From Brachymonas sp049977365 (GTDB lineage Bacteria; Pseudomonadota; Gammaproteobacteria; Burkholderiales; Burkholderiaceae_C): a DNA stretch of 64,000 bases. The DNA lies in NCBI RefSeq assembly GCF_049977365.1, contig NZ_JBNGEN010000001.1:124001-188000 (forward strand), given 5' to 3'. Numbering within the stretch: position 1 is the first letter of the stretch; each line of letters begins with the position of its first letter. Positions 45,461-52,714 of the stretch are shown in pieces. Made by a program: the position numbers and the translations under genes. The notes beneath the pieces are model-generated. The model searched no databases. It saw only the letters and a list, made by a program, of their open reading frames with translations, and was not told where the DNA came from.

Positions 45461-46698
45461 ACGCCGTCATGGAACAGGAACACGCTCCCATCGTCACTCC
45501 GGCCTTTCTGCAGGATCCTTATCCGGTCTATGCCCATCTGCGTCAGGAGCACCCGGTGCAGTGGAGTGACGAGTTCTTCCAGGGGGCCTGGCTGGTCAGC
45601 CGGCATGTCGATGTCGAGCCTGCCCTGCGCGATCCACGCCTGTCGGCGCAGCGCACGGGGGGCTGGGTGAACGAGGTGGAGGGAGCCGATGACGCAGAGA
45701 GCCGGCTCGCGCAGCGTGCCTTCCAGCGTTTCTTCGCTCGTGCGCTGCTGTTTCTCGATGCGCCAGACCATCCCCGGCTACGCAAGGTCATGATGCCCGC
45801 CTTTCGGCAGGATCGCCTTCTGCGGCTGCAGCCCCTGCTCGAAGAGTGGTGCACCGAGCTGGCCTGTGGCTTGCAGGGGCAGTTCGACTTCATGGAACGC
45901 ATTGCCCGTCCGCTGCCGGCCCGCGTCATTTCCCATCTCATGGGAGTGGATGCCAGTCTGGAGCTCGATTTCATGCAGTGGGCCGAGGGACTTGCAGCCT
46001 TCATCGGGGCAGCACGTCCCACGGCGCGCCAGCTGGCTGTGGCGCAGGGCTGCCTGACCGAGATGCTGCGCTATTTCGAGGAAGATCTCCTGCCGCGCCG
46101 GAGGCTCGTGCCACGGGATGACCTGGTGGGGACATTGCTCGCGGCCGAGGCCGATGGCACGATCCAGAGCCATGGGGAACTGCTGGCCCAGTGCGCCATG
46201 CTGCTCTTTGCAGGCTACGAAACCACGCGCAACCTGCTTGGCAATGGCATGCATGCATTCATGACGCACCGTGATCAGTGGCAGGCTCTCTGTGCCGATC
46301 CCTCCCTGGCGCCGCAGGCGGTGCGCGAGCTGTTACGCTACGACAGTCCTGTCCAGTGGACGGGCAGGCGGGCAGCGACATCCTTCGAATGGCATGGCCA
46401 GCAAATCCGTCGTGGGGATCTGATCATTCTGCTCATCGGCTCGGCCAACCGCGACCCCGCGCGCCACGAGGCACCGGACCGGCTCGACGTGCAGCGCATC
46501 CAGCCTGGGGCGCTTTCGTTCGGCAGCGGGCCGCATGTGTGCATCGGGGCTGGACTCACCCAGCTCGAAGCGCAGGCCATGTTCAGCGCCCTGGCGCGTC
46601 AATGTCCCGATCTGCTTCCCGATGGCCCCCCTCTGCGCGACGGCAATCCCGTCTATCGGGGGGTGCGGCAGCTTCCCATGCAACGGGCAGTGGCCTGA
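45457..46698 (+). CDS. Cytochrome P450, BioI-like, coupled to biotin genes
   Basis: A protein of 413 residues starting at ATG 45457, which shares bases with the bioD stop. The frame is open to a TTG at 45448, but the ATG overlap matches the pattern of the operon. All P450 landmarks are intact: I-helix oxygen-binding AGYETT (252-257), K-helix ELLR (291-294) and heme loop FGSGPHVCIG with Cys362 as heme ligand. No membrane anchor is seen, so it is a soluble class I-type bacterial P450. Bacillus BioI (CYP107H1), a P450 of similar size, cleaves fatty acyl-ACP to pimeloyl-ACP. Operon position suggests the same job here; that is inference. No dedicated ferredoxin, flavodoxin or reductase gene is fused or adjacent on this strand. 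A different hydroxylase role remains possible. Confidence 0.8.
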   Translation: MNAVMEQEHAPIVTPAFLQDPYPVYAHLRQEHPVQWSDEFFQGAWLVSRHVDVEPALRDPRLSAQRTGGWVNEVEGADDAESRLAQRAFQRFFARALLFLDAPDHPRLRKVMMPAFRQDRLLRLQPLLEEWCTELACGLQGQFDFMERIARPLPARVISHLMGVDASLELDFMQWAEGLAAFIGAARPTARQLAVAQGCLTEMLRYFEEDLLPRRRLVPRDDLVGTLLAAEADGTIQSHGELLAQCAMLLFAGYETTRNLLGNGMHAFMTHRDQWQALCADPSLAPQAVRELLRYDSPVQWTGRRAATSFEWHGQQIRRGDLIILLIGSANRDPARHEAPDRLDVQRIQPGALSFGSGPHVCIGAGLTQLEAQAMFSALARQCPDLLPDGPPLRDGNPVYRGVRQLPMQRAVA

Positions 46699-46731
46699 TC
46701 CCAGAACGTGTCCCTGTCCCTTTCCTTGTGC

Positions 46732-46749
46732 AGAGAGAAATTTCTCTCT
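46732..46749 (+). other. Perfect 18-base palindrome between P450 and VOC genes
   Basis: AGAGAGAAATTTCTCTCT reads the same on both strands. It lies 33 bases after the P450 stop and 57 bases before the VOC start. It could be an operator for a dimeric regulator or an RNA hairpin; no T-run follows. Confidence 0.45.
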
Positions 46750-46805
46750 CGTTCAGAGAAAGGGCAGACCCTCCGTTTCATCATTTTTTCTACAGGAGTT
46801 CACTC

Positions 46806-47309
46806 ATGACTGACTACCAGAAAGGCAGCCCCCGTCCCTTCAAGGTGCTGGGCATCCAGCAGATTGCCATCGGCGGGCCGAGCAAACAGCGCCTCCAGAC
46901 GCTCTGGGTCGACATGTTCGGCCTTGAAAAAACCGGCACATTCCAGAGCGAGCGCGAGAATGTCGACGAGGACATCTGCGCCATGGGCAAGGGGGCGATG
47001 AAGGTCGAAGTGGATCTGATGCAGCCGATGGATCCCGAAAAGAAGCCGGCTGTCCATACCACGCCGCTCAATCATGTGGGACTCTGGATCGATGACCTGC
47101 CGGTCGCGGTTGCCTGGCTCACCGCACAAGGCGTGCGCTTCGCCCCCGGAGGCATCCGCAAGGGCGCTGCAGGCTTCGACATCACTTTCATTCACCCCAA
47201 GGGCAACGAAGAGCTGCCCATCGGCGGTGAAGGTGTGCTCATCGAGCTGGTCCAGGCGCCCAGGGAAGTCATCCAGGCCTTTGCAGCCCTGGAGCAGTCC
47301 GCAGCCTGA
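46806..47309 (+). CDS. VOC-superfamily (glyoxalase-like) protein, possible methylmalonyl-CoA epimerase
   Basis: A protein of 167 residues from ATG 46806, with an AGGAG site upstream. The fold is the paired beta-alpha-beta repeat of the VOC superfamily. FIHPKGNEELPIGGEGV and LIELVQAP near the end resemble methylmalonyl-CoA epimerase and lactoylglutathione lyase relatives. His90 and Glu147 stand where the epimerase has metal ligands, but the usual first histidine is replaced by Gln19. If it is the epimerase, it would link propionyl-CoA carboxylase (S product) to the mutase (R substrate). Otherwise it may be an uncharacterised VOC enzyme. It is 107 bp downstream of the P450 gene. Confidence 0.65.
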   Translation: MTDYQKGSPRPFKVLGIQQIAIGGPSKQRLQTLWVDMFGLEKTGTFQSERENVDEDICAMGKGAMKVEVDLMQPMDPEKKPAVHTTPLNHVGLWIDDLPVAVAWLTAQGVRFAPGGIRKGAAGFDITFIHPKGNEELPIGGEGVLIELVQAPREVIQAFAALEQSAA

Positions 47310-47412
47310 TGCAGGCCTGGACATCCCCACATTTTTGATGGCCTCGCCCCGCATTGGTCGCGGGACAGGGTGCGGAGGATGTCAGATGGGGATGCCAGAT
47401 GCGGTGGCGTGT

Positions 47413-47438
47413 CTGCAGAGAAGAACATTTCTCTGCAG
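47413..47438 (+). other. Hairpin between convergent VOC and RnfB-like genes
   Basis: CTGCAGAGAA (47413-47422) and TTCTCTGCAG (47429-47438) form a 10-bp stem with a 6-base loop. It lies between the ends of two convergent genes and may act as a terminator for both, although T-runs are lacking. Confidence 0.5.
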
Positions 47439-47444
47439 GTGTGC

Positions 47445-48152
47445 CTATTCGTGCCCGGAAGGAGAGGGGGGCATTTCTGCCTCTCTTCTGGCACGTGCCT
47501 TGGCCAAGGCGGCAGCAATGATTGCCCGTTTCCCGTCGAGAACAGCCGGATCCGTGTGCAGACTCTGGGATTCGAGATGCGCCAGCTTGTGCTCTGCCTT
47601 GGCTTCCAGCTCTGCTGCGTGCTCCTTTTCGGCGCGGCGGATTCTTTGCTGATGGGCGCGATAGCGCGTCAAAGCCTGATCTGCCAGAGGCTGGGACCAG
47701 GCATCCCATCCTGTACGGTGAGCATTCAGGGGTTCCATGGCAATGCAGTCGACAGGGCAGGCCAGGGCGCACAGATCACATCCCGTACAGAAGGGTTCGA
47801 TCACCGTGTGCATGCGCTTGTGGGTCCCTACGATGGCATCCGTAGGACAGGCCTTGATGCACAGGGTGCAGCCGATGCACCACTGCTCGTCGATCACGGC
47901 TACGGTCATGGGCCCCTCTGCACCATAGGCAGGATCAATACCCTGAGAGATGGAGCCAGATTGCAGTGGTTGGCCCAGGGCAAGAGCGATGCGGTGCATG
48001 CCCTCGACGCCTCCCGGAGCACACCGATCAAGGCCAGCCTCTCCTGCCGCCAGCGCATGGGCATATCCCTCGCAGTCCTCGAAGCCGCAGCGCTGACACT
48101 GGGTTTGCGGCAGGATGGCGTGAATTTTCTGGGCAGTGGAACTGAGCGACAT
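47445..48152 (-). CDS. rnfB: RnfB-like iron-sulfur protein (ferredoxin domain)
   Basis: A protein of 235 residues from ATG 48152; no strong ribosome site is seen. The N-terminal 4Fe-4S motif (QCQRCGFEDCEGYA, then a cysteine in DRCAPGG) and two ferredoxin clusters (CIGCTLCIKACP, CTGCDLCALACP) are those of the soluble half of RnfB. The membrane anchor present in full RnfB is absent. Stand-alone proteins of this kind occur in many betaproteobacteria without rnfACDGE and carry the RnfB name. The C-terminal 90 residues are charged and Ala/Lys/Glu-rich. Its partner is unknown; supply of electrons to the nearby P450 can only be guessed. Confidence 0.85.
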   Translation of the reverse strand: MSLSSTAQKIHAILPQTQCQRCGFEDCEGYAHALAAGEAGLDRCAPGGVEGMHRIALALGQPLQSGSISQGIDPAYGAEGPMTVAVIDEQWCIGCTLCIKACPTDAIVGTHKRMHTVIEPFCTGCDLCALACPVDCIAMEPLNAHRTGWDAWSQPLADQALTRYRAHQQRIRRAEKEHAAELEAKAEHKLAHLESQSLHTDPAVLDGKRAIIAAALAKARARREAEMPPSPSGHE

Positions 48153-48384
48153 GACGAAGCAATGAGCAAACCGGGCGGCATCGCGCAAGCGGTGTTCTGC
48201 CGGAGAGGGGAATGAACGGGACAAAAGAAAACCTGTGGGCCAGATTCTAGGACACCCACGTTGCGTGGTCTGCCTCTTGCAGGGATGCCGAAACGGCCAT
48301 CCGCGAGGCATGAGCATGAGAGCTCCAAAAACAAAGGCCACCCCAGCAGGGTAGCCCAGATACCGATCTCCAAGAAACCATGCA

Positions 48385-48412
48385 GGCATGGAGCTGAGAG
48401 AGCCTCCATGCC
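48385..48412 (-). terminator. Possible terminator after the PHB depolymerase gene
   Basis: GGCATGGAG (48385-48393) pairs with CTCCATGCC (48404-48412) with a 10-base loop, 33 bp past the stop codon of the depolymerase gene (minus strand). Only a weak T stretch follows. The rest of the 293-bp interval to the RnfB-like gene holds no gene that I can support. Confidence 0.4.
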
Positions 48413-48445
48413 GCACCGGTTGACCTGGCGGGTCAGCGAAACGTC

Positions 48446-50353
48446 TTATTTGCGTTTGCGTGCAGGAGTGCGCTTGGGAGCAGCTGGCGCAGCGACAGAG
48501 GAAGCGGAAGGCGTGCTGGATTCAGCCTCTTCCCCGTGAGGATAGCGCCAGGTCGTGACCGGTGCCGGTTCGGTGCTGGCGTGCTCAGGCTCGGCCGGAG
48601 CAGCCACCGTGGTGGTCGGAGTGGCCATGGCGGCCGCGGCCGAAGACGTTGCACCTGCGGTGGGGGCCACAGAGGGAGCGGAGGTCTCCGCAGCAGGGGC
48701 TGGGGAAGGTGCTGGCTGACTTGCTTCTGCAATCGGAGCTGGAGTGGCAACCGATTCAGGCACCTGCACTGCAGGCCGCGCTACCGGTTCCGTCACGGCC
48801 TGTTCGGTGGAAGGCGTGGCAGATTTGGCCACTTCCTTCGGAACCACCGCAGGCACCTCTTCCTTCATGGCGCTGGCAGCAGCGGTTGTGCGTCGACGAG
48901 GCACGGCCGGCTTGCGGGGAGCTGCAACGGGAGCAGAAGGGCTTGCCTTTTCGCCTTGCTCGGCGATGGGCATCGGCATGTCGTCGCTGACCTGCAATCC
49001 AACCCGGGTGCCCTGAAGCGCTTCAGCCTGCTTGAGATGCGCCATCAGCTCCTGCGAAGCCTGGTGACGTTGCGGAGAAACCTGATCCACATGATGGCGT
49101 GCAATGAAGTCGCGCACCACCGGATAGACAATCTCTCGCCACTTGCGGCCACTGAAGATGCCGTAATGGCCAGCGCCCTTGAGCTCGAAGTATTGCTTGT
49201 CCTCTTCGGGGACGTTCGAACACATGGAAAGCGACGCCTGCGTCTGACCGATGCCAGCGATATCGTCGAGCTCGCCTTCCACGGCAAGCACGGCCGTCTT
49301 GGTGATGTCCTGAGGACGCACGCGCTCGATCTTGCCTTCGGGGCTTTCGACATCCCAGGTGCCGTTGACGAGCTTGAACTCCTGGAACACCGTGCGGATG
49401 GTGTCGAGGTAGTAGTCGGCATCCATGTCGAGCACTGCGTTGTACTCGTCATAGAACCGCAGGTGGGCATCGGTGCTTTCGTCGTCGCCACGCACCAGAT
49501 TCTTGAAGTAGTCGTAGTAGCTCGTGGCATGGCGATTGGGGTTCATGGACACGAACCCGGCATATTGCAGGAACCCGGGATAGACACGTCGCCCTTCGCC
49601 AGCGTATCCGGGCGGAACCCGGTAGATCACGTTGTTCTCGAACCATTCGTGGCTGCGGTTCACAGCCAGGTCGTTCACTGCCGTGGGGGACTGGCTTGCA
49701 TCGATGGGGCCTCCCATCATGGTCATGCTGGCTGGAGTGCGTTCGCCGCGTGAGGCCATCAGCGAGACGGCCGCCATCACGGGAACCGTCGGCTGGCAGA
49801 CGCTGATCACATGGCACTCGCCGTTCATCTCGTGCACATGGCGAATGAACTCCTGCACGTAGTTGACGTAGTCGTCGAGGTTGAAGCGGCCTGCCGACAG
49901 GGGAACGTCACGTGCATTCTTCCAGTCTGTGACATACACCTTGTGGTCATTGAGCAGAGTCTTGACCGTATCGCGCAGCAGGGTGGAATAGTGTCCGGAG
50001 AGAGGGGCCACCACCAGCACCGGCGGCGAATGCAGCATGGCCTCCAGCGTCTTGGAGTCATCCGCGTAGCGCTTGAAGCGCACCAGCCGGCAGAAGGGCT
50101 TGTCGATGTCGACCCGCTCATGGATCGACACATCCACGCCATGAACCTTGGCAGTGACAATGTCGAATTCCGGCTTGGGATATTCCTTGACGAGACGGTG
50201 CAGCAGCTTGTAACCCGCAGCCATGCGCGTGGCATAGGGCGACAGGCTCACCAAGGGCAGCATCGGGTTGGTATACATGTGCGATGCGGCAAGCGTCATC
50301 TCGGAAAACGGAGCCATCAGGGCCCGCTGGGCTTCATACAAGTGGTAGAGCAT
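48446..50353 (-). CDS. phaZ: Intracellular polyhydroxybutyrate depolymerase (PhaZ) with basic C-terminal tail
   Basis: A protein of 635 residues from ATG 50353, which has an AGGTG site 7 bases upstream. The first 425 residues match the intracellular PHB depolymerase family, alpha/beta hydrolases that mobilise stored polyhydroxybutyrate. The nucleophile is a cysteine, Cys186 in VCQPTVP, as in Ralstonia PhaZa1; Asp364 (ELDDIAG) and His396 (GAGHYGIF) complete the triad. The family is normally about 420 residues. Here a tail of about 200 residues follows, rich in Ala, Pro, Val, Ser and Glu, with a basic cluster (PRKPAVPRRRTTAA) and a Lys/Arg end (TPARKRK). This tail looks disordered and may bind granules, DNA or polyphosphate. 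No phaC or phasin gene is nearby. Confidence 0.92.
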   Translation of the reverse strand: MLYHLYEAQRALMAPFSEMTLAASHMYTNPMLPLVSLSPYATRMAAGYKLLHRLVKEYPKPEFDIVTAKVHGVDVSIHERVDIDKPFCRLVRFKRYADDSKTLEAMLHSPPVLVVAPLSGHYSTLLRDTVKTLLNDHKVYVTDWKNARDVPLSAGRFNLDDYVNYVQEFIRHVHEMNGECHVISVCQPTVPVMAAVSLMASRGERTPASMTMMGGPIDASQSPTAVNDLAVNRSHEWFENNVIYRVPPGYAGEGRRVYPGFLQYAGFVSMNPNRHATSYYDYFKNLVRGDDESTDAHLRFYDEYNAVLDMDADYYLDTIRTVFQEFKLVNGTWDVESPEGKIERVRPQDITKTAVLAVEGELDDIAGIGQTQASLSMCSNVPEEDKQYFELKGAGHYGIFSGRKWREIVYPVVRDFIARHHVDQVSPQRHQASQELMAHLKQAEALQGTRVGLQVSDDMPMPIAEQGEKASPSAPVAAPRKPAVPRRRTTAAASAMKEEVPAVVPKEVAKSATPSTEQAVTEPVARPAVQVPESVATPAPIAEASQPAPSPAPAAETSAPSVAPTAGATSSAAAAMATPTTTVAAPAEPEHASTEPAPVTTWRYPHGEEAESSTPSASSVAAPAAPKRTPARKRK

Positions 50354-50670
50354 GGTGATGCACCTCGAAAAAGGATAGGAAGCCGTGCTTGAAGCAGGCC
50401 CGCCGCAGGGATGCTGCACTGCACAAATTTTAGCAGCAGCACACGGGCATGGACACACCTCCAGGCAAAAACGGTGGCACATGCACATCCAGGGCGAATT
50501 CCATCGCTCATTGTGGGAGATGTGGCCGCCTCATCGCATCATGGACAACCCTGTCATGCAACCGTCATTCGTACCGTCACAATCTTTGCGACATAGTTAT
50601 CCGCATAGATTTTCTTCCTTTGCAATCGAGCGTGAACATGCATCGCGTCGTCGAAGTCCGAAAATACATA
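50354..50670. other. Intergenic region upstream of the PHB depolymerase gene
   Basis: No gene is supported in this stretch. It should contain the depolymerase promoter on the minus strand; a loose candidate is TTGCAA near 50620 with GATAAC further downstream in that direction. Short open frames here lack ribosome sites and similarity. Confidence 0.4.
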
Positions 50671-50704
50671 AAAAAACCCAGGTGACCGAAATCACCTGGG
50701 TTTT
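50671..50704 (-). terminator. Rho-independent terminator of tRNA-Ser
   Basis: AAAACCCAGGTGA (50673-50685) pairs with TCACCTGGGTTTT (50692-50704), a 13-bp stem with a 6-base loop. On the minus strand the T-run is the complement of the A-run at 50671-50676. It lies directly downstream of tRNA-Ser. Confidence 0.85.
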
Positions 50705-50709
50705 CATTC

Positions 50710-50800
<91 letters not shown>

Positions 50801-50874
50801 AGAAGCGTTGCATTGTAGCTCAGAAATCTCGTCTTTTTGAAACGCCCCTCACTTTTGTTGCTGTGGCATGCAGC

Positions 50875-51807
50875 TCATGCCCGGGGCGGTGTGGGCGTGT
50901 CTGCATGGGCCTTCACCAGGGTCATGGCCGAGCTGATGAGGGTGGAGACCTCCTGCATGCTGGCGGGAACGACGAGCGTGGTCTGTGCATCGGCAGCGAC
51001 ACGGCTGTAGGCGTCCACGGCCTTTTCTGCCACCTTGAGCTGCACGGCCGCTTGGCCGCCGGGCAGACGGATGGCTTCGGCCACACGCGAGATGGCCTGT
51101 GCCGTGGCTTCTGCCACCGCGGTGATCGAGGCTGCCTCGCCCTGGGCCTTGTTGATGACGGCCTGTTTTTCCCCTTCGGAGCGCGCAATGTAGGCTTCGC
51201 GCTCGCCTTCGGCCAGATTGATCTGCTCCTGGCGCTTGCCTTCCGATGCGGCGATGCGGGCACGCTTTTCGCGTTCTGCGGTGATCTGGGCCTGCATGGC
51301 GTGCAGGATTTCGGCAGGTGGGGTCAGATCCTTGATCTCATAGCGCAGAACCTTGACGCCCCAGTTGAGTGCGGCTTCATCGATGGCATTGACGACCTGG
51401 GCATTGATCATGTCCCGTTCCTCGAAGGTCTTGTCGAGTTCGAGTTTGCCGATGACGCTGCGCAGCGAGGTCTGTGCGAGCTGCGTGACAGCCACGATGT
51501 AGTTGCTCGAGCCGTAGCTGGCGCGCATGGCATCCGTGACCTGAAAATACAGGATGCCATCAACCTGCAGCTGGGTGTTGTCGCGCGTGATGCAGACCTG
51601 GCTGGGGACATCGAGAGGGATTTCCTTGAGGCTGTGCTTGTAGGCCACACGATCGATGAAGGGAATGAGGAAGTTCAGGCCAGGGTTGAGAGTGGCGTGG
51701 TATTTGCCGAGCCGCTCCACCACCCAGGCGTTTTGCTGCGGGACGACCTTGAGTGTCTGGGCCACGAAGATGACGGCGAGAACCAGAAGGATGAGTGCGT
51801 ATGCCAT
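50875..51807 (-). CDS. SPFH-domain membrane protein (stomatin/QmcA-like)
   Basis: A protein of 310 residues from ATG 51807; the upstream open frame is not conserved. One N-terminal membrane helix (2-20) is followed by the SPFH (band 7) domain: VVPQQNAWVVERLGKYHATL and PGLNFLIPFIDRVAYKHSLK. A long helical Ala/Glu/Arg-rich region follows (EREKRARIAASEGKRQEQ), and the chain ends at TPTPPRA. Such proteins form oligomeric membrane microdomains and modulate FtsH or other membrane proteins. It is paired with an NfeD gene 124 bp upstream on the same strand, the usual partner. Confidence 0.92.
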   Translation of the reverse strand: MAYALILLVLAVIFVAQTLKVVPQQNAWVVERLGKYHATLNPGLNFLIPFIDRVAYKHSLKEIPLDVPSQVCITRDNTQLQVDGILYFQVTDAMRASYGSSNYIVAVTQLAQTSLRSVIGKLELDKTFEERDMINAQVVNAIDEAALNWGVKVLRYEIKDLTPPAEILHAMQAQITAEREKRARIAASEGKRQEQINLAEGEREAYIARSEGEKQAVINKAQGEAASITAVAEATAQAISRVAEAIRLPGGQAAVQLKVAEKAVDAYSRVAADAQTTLVVPASMQEVSTLISSAMTLVKAHADTPTPPRA

Positions 51808-51931
51808 GGAAGTGCAAGAGGGTGAGGAAAGGGGGAGCAGGATTCCGACGGGAAAGGCTGCGGGAAACAGTCTAAACGACTGTGGTCCACGGGGCACGGG
51901 AGTGCTGGCTGCGGACAGGAGGGCTGGGAGG

Positions 51932-52396
51932 TCAGGGGATGTGAGGCGTGACAGGACGCAGCACCAGCTGGTTGCCCCGAATGTCCACGACAGTGTGCGA
52001 ACCGGCTTGGCGCGGAGCCGCAGGGTCGGCGGCAATGGCCGTCCATGGAGCCCCGCGGTAGTGAACCCGGGCCGTGCCATCGGCGCGCCAGACCTGCACC
52101 TGGACGGGTTCTCCGATGTCGAGGCCATTGAAGGTGGCGTTGCCTGTGGCTGTTTCAGGTGAGCTGCTGGCCGTGCGCCGTTGCCGCAGGGTGCGCAGGA
52201 GATGCCAGGCCAGCACGGCCACGGTGCTCACGCAGGCGGCGAGCAGACACTGCGCGGTCACGCTGGCACCGAGCTGGGCAGCCAGGGCCGCCACCAGGGC
52301 ACCCAGCGAGATCATGAGCAGATAGAAGGTGCCTGTCATCAGTTCGGCGGCGATGAGCAGCAGCATGGCGATGCCCCAGAACAGGGTGTGGCTCAT
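51932..52396 (-). CDS. NfeD-like membrane protein
   Basis: A protein of 154 residues from ATG 52396, with AAGGAG 6 bases upstream. Three hydrophobic helices lie in the first 75 residues (LFWGIAMLLLIAAELMTGTF and following). A C-terminal OB-fold follows (GEPVQVQVWRADGTARVHYR, GNQLVLRPV). NfeD proteins associate with SPFH proteins in the membrane. It is the first gene of the nfeD-SPFH pair. This is the short NfeD form without a ClpP-like protease domain. Confidence 0.88.
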   Translation of the reverse strand: MSHTLFWGIAMLLLIAAELMTGTFYLLMISLGALVAALAAQLGASVTAQCLLAACVSTVAVLAWHLLRTLRQRRTASSSPETATGNATFNGLDIGEPVQVQVWRADGTARVHYRGAPWTAIAADPAAPRQAGSHTVVDIRGNQLVLRPVTPHIP

Positions 52397-52714
52397 GAAA
52401 AACTCCTTGCGGTAGGGGGTGCGTCCGGCAAAAAATACCCGTGCATCCGTATGGGGTGGAGGCTGTGGATGACGGAAAGCATCCATATGCCATGAGGCAT
52501 GTGGGATGCCGCCCACAGGCCACGCGGACAGGCATGCTGTCACCGGATGTGCAGCGCAATCGTCATGCAAGACTCGTATCATTGCACATTCTTTTTGGGA
52601 CACCGCCACCGACTATGGCGTCCCCTGGAGAGGCGGGAGGAGGGGGCATGATTTCCCTTTCTTTTTTGCCTCTTCCATACTGCCGGTTTCCGCCGGTTCT
52701 TCAGGAGTCTTGCA
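52397..52714. other. Divergent intergenic region, nfeD / decarboxylase
   Basis: I see no gene in these 318 bases. They should carry promoters for both flanking genes. A TTGCAC element is present near 52574 but no good -10 partner follows. An AGGAG ribosome site (52702-52706) precedes the GTG start of the decarboxylase gene. Confidence 0.4.
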
